Shown piece by piece: positions 1 to 10,095 of a stretch of 10,095 bases of DNA; position 1 is the first letter of the stretch, and the number at the start of each line of letters is the position of its first letter. The DNA comes from Neolecta irregularis DAH-3 (taxonomy: Eukaryota; Ascomycota; Neolectomycetes; Neolectales; Neolectaceae). The translations under genes and the position numbers were made by a program. The notes under the pieces are model-generated. The model did not search any database, had not been told where the DNA came from, and was given only the letters and a program-made list of their open reading frames with translations. Location: NCBI GenBank assembly GCA_001929475.1, contig LXFE01003860.1:3536-13630 (forward strand). The letters run 5' to 3'.

Positions 1-319
1 TGGGAAATTGGTAACGTATGGTGGAATGTCTCGCCAGCCTGTAACTTTACCCACAAGCCTATTTATTTTCAAAAATATCTCGTGTCATGGATTTTGGCTT
101 GCGATATGGCGACAAGAACACGAGAAAGAGAGGGATGAAATGCTTCTTGAGATTCTCGAGTTCCTTCGAAACGGTTCGTTACAAAGTGTTCCATGCGAAT
201 GTGTGAGATGGACGCAGGATCAAAGTCCTGGGCAGAGCCTTGATCTGTTCTTATCGGCCATCAGAAACTCAGGGAAAGGATATGGAGGGAAGAAACAAGT
301 ACTGGTCATTGACCATTAA
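1..319 (+). CDS. ETR1: Mitochondrial trans-2-enoyl thioester reductase, C-terminal exon (partial, 5' end outside window)
   Basis: NADPH-dependent reductase of the last step of mitochondrial type II fatty-acid synthesis, a medium-chain dehydrogenase/reductase fold protein of the ETR1/MECR family. The frame is open from base 2 to the TAA at 317-319 and starts inside the gene with GKLVTYGGMSRQPV, followed by PTSLFIFKNISCHGFWLA. This is the family block in which the cofactor-domain strand GxLVTYGGM is followed by a conserved loop and an IFK-x-GFW segment. The rest (about 60 residues) matches the family's charged C-terminal helix region and ends GKKQVLVIDH. About 105 residues are visible of a protein usually near 370-390, so the N-terminal two thirds lie upstream. 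No intron is needed here. The TTG at 8 is a codon inside the exon, not a start. The gene converges on the GatA gene, with 28 bp between the stop codons. Recognition is from family memory. Confidence 0.87.
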   Translation, partial: GKLVTYGGMSRQPVTLPTSLFIFKNISCHGFWLAIWRQEHEKERDEMLLEILEFLRNGSLQSVPCECVRWTQDQSPGQSLDLFLSAIRNSGKGYGGKKQVLVIDH

Positions 320-347
320 TCGAAAAAGAAAAGAATCGAGGTGTGTT

Positions 348-1949
348 TCAAAAGGATATATTTTCCAAAACGCTAGCAGCCTGCAGGAGCCCTTCTTCGT
401 CTCCGCATTGGGCGATAATTTGCAGCCCAATAGGAGCTTGATTTTCTTTTTGTACTGGTATGGAAATTGCAGGAATACCTGTCGAGTAAGCCGGTATCTG
501 ATTATGAAAATATTTCTACCTGCCAAGCTTGCTGGAACAGTAAACACGTCATGGACAAAACTTTCAACATCGCTTTTCTGACGCCTTAAACTTTTAATAG
601 TTGGAGCCGTCGTCACCGAACAAGGTGCAAGAATGACGTCAACACCATCTGGGTTATTTTGCATAGTGAGGCCTAACGGATTCTTCCAACGGAAGACTTG
701 ATTAAAGTCGGTTTGAACCAGTCTCCGCACGCGCTGTGCTTTGATGTAATAACTCTCTCGGGCGCTTTTTATTCAGACCAAAGCATTGGGGGAATGTCAC
801 CTGGATGTCAAAGTATAAGTCCCAAGCAAGATTCTACGCTTCACTTCTGCACCAAATCCTTCATCGCGTGAAATGATAAAGTTAAAATCACCCTCAGGCC
901 GATGACCATATCTGATACCATCAAATTTGGCGAGGTTCGAAGAGGCTTCTGCTGGTGCTAGAACATAGTATGCAGGTAGTGAATTCTTTGTATTTGGTAA
1001 ACTGACTGTTGTAACAGAATGGCCCTGGGAACAAAAGTACTCGCGAGCTTTGTGCCATGCAGTTCGAATTTCTGGTTCTAATTCTTCGATATTATATTCC
1101 TATGTAAATCAGTAAAAAGGTCGATGGACGTGAAGCACCTTTGGGATACCTAGACGGATTTTGTGTTTATCACGCCGCCTCAGATCTTGTAGATCGCTGT
1201 TTGCATGTGCAAATTTGGTTCGTGAACTTGCCGATAAACTGGTAGGATCTTGGGGATCGTGATGGTTGAGAATTTCTATCCTGGTCAAAGGTATACTTGG
1301 GGTCCCAAACCCCAGAGTTTCTTTATATTCGCTAGATTTGAAGCAAAAATTCCAACTGTGTCAAGAGAGTTGGCATAAGCAACAACGCCCCATCTCGAAA
1401 TCATTCCATATGATGGCTTGAAGCCAATACACCCGCAATACGAAGCAGGAAGTCTCACTGAACCCCCAGTGTCGGTTCCAAGGGCTCTATTGTTTAAACC
1501 AAATTTGCAAAACAAGGTGGCTACGCATCAACCAGGTTGGCAGCAACAACAGCAGCACTGCCGCCACTGCTTCCACCAGCACTATGCTCGACACCTGGGA
1601 ACCGCGGGTTGATGGTTGGTCCATATATTGTATTGAGTGTATTTGAACTGCATGACATGAGATAAAGCCTGCAGAACTGAGTTCACACCCCATTCCGAAC
1701 TCATCCATATTTGTTGTTCCGAAAATATCGATGCCGGCTTCACGCAGCTTTAGGACTACAGTGGACTCGAATGGCGATACATAGTCTATTTGGACGCCTT
1801 AATGATGAACAGTACGCTTAAAACATGCCATTCAAGAACTGCGAAGCGCATGAGAGAGGCAGCTCCGAATGCGCAATATTGGCCTTGATAGCCACACGCA
1901 ATGCCGACGAAACACCAGCAGGCAATGAGTGGACAATTGCATTCAGCAT
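348..1949 (-). CDS. HER2: Glutamyl-tRNA(Gln) amidotransferase subunit A, mitochondrial (start uncertain)
   Basis: Amidase-signature subunit of the mitochondrial GatFAB-type complex. It releases ammonia from glutamine so that Glu-tRNA(Gln) is converted to Gln-tRNA(Gln). Exons (descending): 1949-1829, 1785-1689, 1647-1525, 1486-1311, 1275-1139, 1099-801, 764-520, 478-348; 442 aa, with all junction phases consistent. From Met 1949, the Ser-cisSer-Lys triad is Lys22 (VAIKAN), cis-Ser99 (GGSSGGS) and nucleophile Ser123 (DTGGSVR), with the usual spacing of 24 between the serines. Other family blocks are [47 protein letters not shown] and PIGLQIIAQ. Introns are 43, 41, 38, 35, 39, 36 and 41 nt; the first starts with GC. 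Fungal homologues usually have some extra residues before the NAxV segment, so ATG 2030-2028 plus a 39-nt intron (1993-1955) is an alternative start giving 456 aa. Reading this locus without introns would wrongly suggest a frameshifted pseudogene. Confidence 0.95.
1786..1828 (-). other. GC-AG intron in the GatA gene
   Basis: This is a 43-nt intron with donor G|GCATGT and acceptor AATAG. Splicing here joins CASQFLN to [11 protein letters not shown], exactly matching the spacing of the family block (M/F-L-x-x-[YF]-x-x-P-[FY]-x-[AS]-TVV). The nearby GT (GTTTTA, two bases downstream) leaves the frame wrong with every AG that I tried. GCATGT is the common donor GTATGT with its +2 base changed to C, as expected of GC-AG introns. 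Confidence 0.7.
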
Positions 1950-1988
1950 CAATACTCAACTCGAAAAGAATTTGCAATGATCGTGGAC

Positions 1989-1996
1989 ATCACGTG
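1989..1996 (+). promoter_or_regulatory. CACGTG E-box (RTCACRTG type) between GatA and PFK
   Basis: The sequence ATCACGTG fits the RTCACRTG consensus bound by Cbf1-type basic helix-loop-helix factors in ascomycetes. It lies 33 bp upstream of the PFK start and about 40 bp upstream of the 1949 GatA start, so it could serve both divergent genes. It would overlap the splice donor of a putative first GatA exon if that exon is real. The motif match is seen; the function is inferred. Confidence 0.35.
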
Positions 1997-2028
1997 GAGC
2001 GAACCATACCGTCATCTCACTGGAAAAC

Positions 2029-5110
<3,082 letters not shown>

Positions 5111-5262
5111 ATATGATAAAATATATACATACAACCTCCAACCGAAACAAGTGAATTCTGTACTTTTAGAGTTTGGTATTACTTCCCGTCAAGCTGGGAA
5201 AATTCGGACCACCACCCATTATTATTTCATAGGCCTCTCCACCATCCCTCTACATATTCTCG
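5111..5262. other. Intergenic region: PFK 3' end and PDB1 promoter
   Basis: These are 152 bp between two tandem genes. An A/T-rich block just after the PFK stop (AAATATGATAAAATATATAC, 5108-5127) could supply the PFK polyadenylation element, a TATA-like element for PDB1, or both. The last 40 bp before the PDB1 ATG are pyrimidine-rich. There is one upstream ATG at 5112, far from the start and probably not transcribed with PDB1. I see no E-box here. Confidence 0.4.
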
Positions 5263-6767
5263 ATGGTTCTGCTCCCAGCATCAGTGCGTCTTGGAAGGTC
5301 CCCTCTCTGGAATTGTGTGTCCAAAGGATTGGCGACATCGTCAATTAAGCGGTTCCCCGGAACTGCTTTGAGCAACCAATACCTGCGTACTACGAATGCA
5401 ATTAGACTTGCGGCGACAAATAAATCGCTTGGCTATCAGAAAAGATCCGCCGGTGGTCAGAGTGGGAATGCCGTTCAGGTGACGTCTTGCGCACTAAATT
5501 TGCTTATTCGTTTCACAGGTAACTGTCCGTGATGCTTTAAACTCGGCAATAGAGGAAGAGATGTTATTAAATGAAAATGTAAAGTTTAAATTACATCTTA
5601 TGGCTAACCTTTTAGGTTTTTTTACTGGGTGAGGAAGTTGGTCAATATAATGGAGCATACAAGGTACCATCCACGCAGACTTCTCTCTAGTAACATAATA
5701 GATTTCAAAAGGCCTTTTAGACAAATTTGGAGATAAAAGGATCATTGATTCGCCTATTACAGAGTCGGGATTCGCGGGTCTTTGTGTCGGTGCTGCTCTT
5801 GCTGGCCTAGTGCCAATCTGCGAATTTATGACCTGGAATTTTGCCATGCAAGCTATTGATCATGTCGTCAACTCTGCCGCAAAAACACATTATATGTCTG
5901 GCGGTATCCAGCCCTGCAATGTGATTAAAAGAGTCTGAGGATTTTCTGATGGTCAGATTACGTTTCGCGGACCCAACGGAGCTGCTGCTGGGGTAGCTGC
6001 TCAACACAGTCAAGATTATGTTCCATGGTACGGCAGCATTCCTGGATTGAAAGTTGTGTCTCCGTATAGCGCCGAAGATGCAAAAGGTCTATTAAAGGTT
6101 TCCCCCCCTTTGTTTTAGCCAGCTCAAGAGTTAGGCTGCAATCAGAGATCCTAACCCAGTGTGTGTTATGGAAAATGAGGTAATTTGATGGTTACCTCTC
6201 AGAGCTCATATCTAATAAGATAATGTATGGAATTAGCTTTCCGCTGTCACCAGAAGCTCAGAGAGACGACTTTGTTATTCCCTTTGGAAAGGCCAAGATT
6301 GAGCGTGTTGGGAAGGATATTACGTTGGTAGCTTACTCAAGAGCTGTTGGGCAGTGTCTCGAGGCAGCCGAGATTCTCAAGAAACAAGAAAATGTCGATG
6401 TCGAAGTCATCAACCTGCGAAGTATCAAACCTATGGACGTTCCTGCGATCATCAAGAGCGTCAAGAAGACCAACCGGTGTGTTTCTGTGGACGCTGGATT
6501 CCCAGCCTTTGTATGAACAAGTTTCACGATTGGATTGATGAATTAGGGCTTTGGCTCTGAGATCTGCGCCCAAATTATGGAAAGCGATGCGTTTGATTAC
6601 CTGGATTCGCCAGTTGGACGGGTGACTGGCGCTGAAATTCCTCTACCGTATGCCAAAACTCTTGAAGATTACAGCTTGCCGGATGCTGGGGTTATTGTCC
6701 AAGGTAAATGTCTGTTGATCATTTATCTTACACTGTAGCTGCACGAAAGGCTCTGTATCTTTCTTGA
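5263..6767 (+). CDS. PDB1: Pyruvate dehydrogenase E1 component subunit beta, mitochondrial
   Basis: Beta subunit of the thiamine-diphosphate-dependent E1 of the mitochondrial pyruvate dehydrogenase complex. With E1 alpha it decarboxylates pyruvate and acetylates the lipoyl group of E2. Exons: 5263-5478, 5519-5578, 5616-5663, 5702-5920, 5957-6097, 6135-6179, 6220-6510, 6547-6703, 6739-6767; 401 aa. The first 70 residues are rich in Arg, Ser and Ala and almost lack acids, as in a mitochondrial targeting peptide. The mature part opens with [15 protein letters not shown]. Family blocks follow: [13 protein letters not shown] (with the ThDP-contacting Glu), [65 protein letters not shown] and [16 protein letters not shown]. 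Introns are 40, 37, 38, 36, 37, 40, 36 and 35 nt. The intron at 6098-6134 carries a run of seven C. The protein is longer than the yeast homologue (366 aa) mainly in the presequence, so the exact start is slightly less sure than the body. Confidence 0.97.
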
Positions 6768-6809
6768 GCAGTTTACTAGTTTGTAATTCACCAAGGCGCC
6801 ATTTCATTG

Positions 6810-6817
6810 CACGTGAC
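6810..6817 (-). promoter_or_regulatory. CACGTG E-box (RTCACRTG type) in the PDB1-SLT11 gap
   Basis: The plus strand reads CACGTGAC; its reverse complement GTCACGTG fits RTCACRTG. It sits 49 bp before the SLT11 ATG, inside a 99-bp intergenic gap (6768-6866) that otherwise shows no element I recognise and no upstream ATG. The motif match is seen; binding by a Cbf1-like factor is inferred. Confidence 0.35.
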
Positions 6818-6866
6818 CCAAACTCCAGATCTTCCCTCGTGAACTGCAAACCTTTTAACCCCATCA

Positions 6867-8237
6867 ATGCCCCCAAAGCTTGATATCAACAAATCCGGCT
6901 GGGAGAATGCCGAATTCCCTAGTGTTTGCGAAAAGTACTTGCATTTCGTTTTTTGTTGCTGTAGTCTAATCACTGATATAGATGTCTTGGAGCCAATCCC
7001 TATATTCGAATGACCAAGGAAGAATATGGAAAAGAGTGCAAAGTTGTGATCTCTGGGGCCTCCTTTTTGATGACTAGATTTGCTCGAGACCGTATTCCGT
7101 GTTCCGGTGGCTACCGGGGAAAGAACAACGATACAAAAGAACTGATGTATATTACTGGGACCAGACAATGACTAACTGATAAGATTTGTCAAACGTGTTC
7201 AAGGTAAAGACTGCTATCGCAACGTGCTCCAGTAACATTCAAGGCTCCAGAATTGTTGCCAGGCTTGTTTGTTGGACCTTCAATACGGCCTCCCGTAAGA
7301 ACAACGAATGTAGTATATATTAACTAGACAGAATCCAAGTTCGAGATGCCGCTCTAAAGCTGGTTGCTCAAGGTCCGCAAAGCAGTATTAACCGCGAGTA
7401 TTTTGGTAAGGGATTTGTGTTCAGTGGCTAACTATGAAGCTCAAAACAACGAGGGCAAATTAAAGGATGGAGATGTTCCTGTAGGTTACAACAAGGCTGA
7501 TTCGGCTGCCCGAGATCTGTTGAAGCGGCTGGCCAAGAGCGAACCATATTATCGAAGAGAAAAAGCAAATCCTTGTACATTCTTCGCTCATGGAAATTGT
7601 CCAAGGGGGGACACCTGTCCATACTCGCATAACGTCGATGATTTTCCGGAAGGGACGCAGTTTCCGGATGGACAGGTATCCATGGGAGACAGCGACAACT
7701 TTGCGCCTGCCCGTACAAACAGTTCCCGTCGACTAGGTTCGAGCGATCTGAGGCCTCCAGTTGACAAGAAAATTGTAAGGTGCAGCGCATGGTGCACTTT
7801 TTCTCACAAGATAGAAGTCTCTTATGCTGACGGGCGTCGAGGACGACTTGACGGACCACGCCATCCGCACGTACTTTATGCGTTTTGGGCCAATACGGTC
7901 GCTGGTGGTTGTGCACAAGTCGCGGGCTGCAATTGTGAACTTTGCGACTCGGCAGGGTGCAGAAGCGGCGGCTGAAGGTACTCGAGGAGAGGCGATAGTG
8001 CAGGGCTGTCCACTGCGGGTGTCTTGGAGTAAGCCGCGCCCGCTTGCTGCTGCTGGAGCAGAGGAAGGTTTTCCGGGGACACGCCGAGCTTTGGTGGTGA
8101 GTGCAGAAGAAGACGAAGGGTCTCAGCAAGACGGCCAAGGCGCACTGCCGCTGGATGCTTATGCACCACGGCCCATGGACAGCACAGCGCAGTACCAGAG
8201 CACGCGGCCCGCCTATGAGGAGCAACATCCTGCATAA
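6867..8237 (+). CDS. SLT11: Pre-mRNA splicing factor of the SLT11/ECM2 (cwf5, RBM22) family
   Basis: RNA-binding protein of the NineTeen-complex-related spliceosome, which contacts U6 snRNA and the catalytic core in the nucleus. Exons: 6867-6934, 6982-7042, 7078-7146, 7184-7203, 7244-7294, 7332-7405, 7440-7774, 7815-8237; 366 aa, close to yeast Ecm2 (364). The N-terminal paired zinc-ribbon cysteines appear in order as CEKC, CKIC, CQTC and CCQAC, with the family block [20 protein letters not shown] finger follows at about 160-178 (C-x7-C-x5-C-x3-[20 protein letters not shown]). An RRM spans about 227-305, with RNP2-like LMLTGV and RNP1-like AAIVNFA. A low-complexity tail rich in Ala, Gln, Glu and Pro ends the protein. 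Introns are 47, 35, 37, 40, 37, 34 and 40 nt; one exon is only 20 nt. Start ATG 6867 is the first after PDB1 and gives the expected family N-terminus (W-E-N-A-x-F-P). The final exon is more G/C-rich than its neighbours. Confidence 0.95.
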
Positions 8238-8483
8238 TTTCTTTGTTCGTTCTGTGTATGTTGACCGCATCTTTGGTCTTCTTCAAGGGTGTTAGATAGA
8301 TGGCGGGTTAGTACCGGAGCTGGTGGTGCACCGTCGCACTCGCCTGGTCCTCATTTGGAGTAAAAATACCCATTCTGCTACAATTCTGAACCATATGATA
8401 ATTGCAACTTGTCAATGGTTTCCCTGTAATAATGGTTGATGTAAATTTTGGACTGGGATGAACTTTTACAACCCGACTCCACC
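8238..8483. other. Intergenic region: SLT11 3' end and ERG6 promoter/leader
   Basis: These are 246 bp, the longest gap in the window. The first 45 bp (T-rich, TTTCTTTGTTCG) probably hold the SLT11 3' UTR. An 8-bp palindrome GGTGCACC lies near 8325. The last 70 bp contain four ATGs and the chained small ORFs described separately. I see no clear sterol-response element or E-box. Confidence 0.4.
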
Positions 8484-8487
8484 ATGA
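8415..8487 (+). promoter_or_regulatory. Three tandem upstream ORFs leading into ERG6
   Basis: uORF1 is 8415-8429 (MVSL). uORF2 is 8432-8461 (MVDVNFGLG). uORF3 is 8458-8487 (MNFYNPTPP). uORF1 stops two bases before the uORF2 ATG. The uORF2 stop overlaps the uORF3 ATG as ATGA, and the uORF3 stop overlaps the ERG6 ATG as ATGA. A bare ATG-TAA lies at 8439-8444. The reading frames are seen directly. Whether the ERG6 transcript starts upstream of them is unknown; if it does, ERG6 translation would depend on reinitiation or leaky scanning. Confidence 0.4.
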
Positions 8488-9879
8488 CTACCCAGTTCTC
8501 CCAAACCTACAAAAAAGACCACGACTTTTCAAAAGTCCTTCACGGCAAGAATGCAGCAGACAAGGAAGGGTTCTCTGCAATGTTCAACAAAGACTCCAGG
8601 GCTCAGCAAACAGTAGTGAGCCCTCCTTGATCCCTGTAATTTGGTACTGATCTAACACAGGTAAACTCCTATTTCTCTTTCTGGGACCACAAGGCCCCTG
8701 GCCAAGAGACCGATACAGACAAGAAAGAGCGACTGTCAAATTACTCAAAATTAACAAACGCGTACTACAATCTTTCAACGGTATTGTTTTTATTGATCCA
8801 TGTCTAATTTCAGGATCTTTATGAGGTAGCTTGATCGCTTTTCAGAAATTTCCGACGACTGATTCAAATAGTATGGTTGGGCCCAATCCTTTCATTTTGC
8901 AACATACTATCCTGGAGAATCATTTTTTCAAGCACTCGCTCGTCATGAGCATTATTTAGCATTGAAAATGAACATTCAAGACAATTACAATGTCCTCGAT
9001 GTTGGATGTGGTGTTGGTATATATATCACATTTCCAAGGTGCTCATTATTAGGTGGCCCTGCTCGTGAAATATGTACATTCACCAATGCAAACATTACGG
9101 GGCTTAATAACAATGACTATCGTATTTTTGCCAGTTCATCAGTATCCTGAGAGTTTAGAAATTGAGCGAGCAAGGAATTATACTACTCGCCGTGGACTTT
9201 CAGAGAAAATCAGATTTGTGAAGGGTGATTTTATGCAAATGCCCTTCGACGACGCATGTTTTGACGCCGTGTATGCGATCGAAGCCACATGTCATGCTCC
9301 AAAATTGGAAGGGGTATATGGTGAAATTTATCGGGTGCTAAAACCTGGCGGTATCGTGCGTAATTGGGTTGTACCGATGCTAAATACCAGTTTGGAGTAT
9401 ATGAATGGGTCATGACCGATTCTTATGATGCATCAGACCCAGAGCAGAGAAAGGTTGCATATGGTATTGAAGTTGGAGATGGCATTCCCCAAATGGTCAC
9501 CATGTCTGATGCCCGGAATGCGCTTAAAAAGGTTGGGTTTGGGATTATACTTGAAGATGACTTGGCTGCTCATGGTGATGTTGTTCCTTGGTACTATCCT
9601 ATTGCCGGTCAACTCAAGCATGTTCGGAGTATGGGTGATTTCTGGAAAGTCTTTACAATGACAAAATTTGCTCGGACTTCGTTAAATTACATGGTCGGTG
9701 GATTGGAAATGATTGGCCTTGCTCCTAAAGGCACTCAGCGAGTTGGAACAAACCTTGCGGTTGCTGCAGATGCTCTTGTCACAGGTGGAGAGGTATGTTT
9801 TCCTCTAACATCTCTGACAGCACAGAGGAACCTCTTTACCCCAATGATGATGTTTGTATGCAAGAAGCCAAAGACCTAG
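8484..9879 (+). CDS. ERG6: Sterol 24-C-methyltransferase (delta(24)-sterol C-methyltransferase)
   Basis: SAM-dependent enzyme of ergosterol synthesis that methylates C-24 of zymosterol to give fecosterol, at the ER and lipid droplets. Exons: 8484-8615, 8661-8780, 8814-8825, 8872-9016, 9053-9121, 9159-9355, 9391-9792, 9826-9879; 376 aa against 383 in baker's yeast. The conserved sterol-binding block [13 protein letters not shown] starts in a 12-nt exon (8814-8825). SAM motif [14 protein letters not shown] lies near residues 129-141. [44 protein letters not shown] and FTPMMMFV follow in family order. Introns are 45, 33, 46, 36, 37, 35 and 33 nt. The 36-nt intron at 9017-9052 and the 33-nt intron at 9793-9825 are multiples of three without a stop; the first splits motif I. 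Start 8484 has a strong context (CCACCATGA) and no in-frame upstream ATG before a stop. Confidence 0.98.
8814..8825 (+). other. 12-nt microexon of ERG6
   Basis: GATCTTTATGAG encodes DLYE between a 33-nt and a 46-nt intron, both phase 0. Including it restores the invariant block ([21 protein letters not shown]). Skipping it would delete four conserved residues without changing frame. Confidence 0.85.
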
Positions 9880-10095
9880 AATTGACTAGCGGGCGTACTA
9901 GGGTTTATGGCTACTCTTCTGTGGTCTCATTCCTCGATCCTTCCTTTATACAGATACATTTAATACCATATATCCGTCGCCTAATTGTTTATTGTGGGTC
10001 AGAAATTGGGCTAGTTTATGAAATCCCTGTTTGAATTTTAGTAGTCCTCCGTGTAAAGATTGTGGTTCCAATGTCCGAGATGGTGGTTAGCCAGG
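9880..10095. other. Region downstream of ERG6, no gene assigned
   Basis: A/T-rich blocks (TTTATACAG, CCATATATCC) after the ERG6 stop suit a 3' UTR. On the minus strand a frame open from the window edge (10093) to a TAA at 10016-10018 reads WLTTISDIGTTIFTRR and then a short tail. It could be the last exon of a gene converging on ERG6, but I do not recognise it, and another minus frame is also open for 18 codons there. Confidence 0.25.

Noticed and set aside
6102-6108. Run of seven C in PDB1 as a possible assembly error or frameshift site
   Set aside because: It lies inside the 37-nt intron 6098-6134, so it does not affect the reading frame.
7428-8270. A 280-codon open frame on the minus strand opposite SLT11
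   Set aside because: The plus strand encodes a conserved splicing factor with a CCCH finger and RRM. The antisense frame shows no domain I know and spans several SLT11 introns and exons, so it is a shadow of coding bias.
8320-8330. Palindrome GGTGCACC upstream of ERG6 as an operator
   Set aside because: It is a single short palindrome with no second copy and no known sterol-regulator consensus; chance is the simpler reading.

Overview
This is a gene-dense stretch of a fungal nuclear genome, not a bacterial or mobile region. It holds six conserved housekeeping genes, five of them complete. Every complete gene is cut by very short spliceosomal introns. By aligning conserved protein blocks across reading-frame breaks I place 36 introns of 33-48 nt (mean about 38 nt): 35 GT-AG and one apparent GC-AG. 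Yeast-type proteins (a two-halved PFK with an N-terminal glyoxalase-like domain, Erg6, an Ecm2/Slt11-type splicing factor, fungal GatA) point to an ascomycete. Intron richness, tiny introns and compact spacing suggest an early-diverging one (Taphrinomycotina, perhaps Neolecta-like). That placement is inference; no marker here proves it.

Layout: 1-319 (+), C-terminal exon of mitochondrial 2-enoyl thioester reductase (ETR1/MECR). 348-1949 (-), mitochondrial Glu-tRNA(Gln) amidotransferase subunit A, tail-to-tail with ETR1 with 27-28 bp between stops; its first exon may lie further upstream, to 2030. 2029-5110 (+), ATP-dependent 6-phosphofructokinase. 5263-6767 (+), pyruvate dehydrogenase E1 beta. 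6867-8237 (+), spliceosomal zinc-finger/RRM protein SLT11/ECM2 (cwf5, RBM22 family). 8484-9879 (+), sterol 24-C-methyltransferase ERG6. 9880-10095 is downstream sequence, possibly with the end of a minus-strand gene.

The genes do not form one pathway. PFK commits sugar to glycolysis and PDB1 belongs to the complex that turns its end product into acetyl-CoA. ETR1 belongs to mitochondrial fatty-acid synthesis, which supplies the lipoate precursor PDH needs, and GatA serves mitochondrial translation. SLT11 is itself part of the machinery that removes introns like those here. I see no evidence of a novel system. The most unusual signals are three upstream ORFs before ERG6 chained by ATGA stop/start overlaps, a 12-nt microexon in ERG6, and introns that are multiples of three with no stop. 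All CDS spans run from start to stop and include introns; exon coordinates are in each evidence field.
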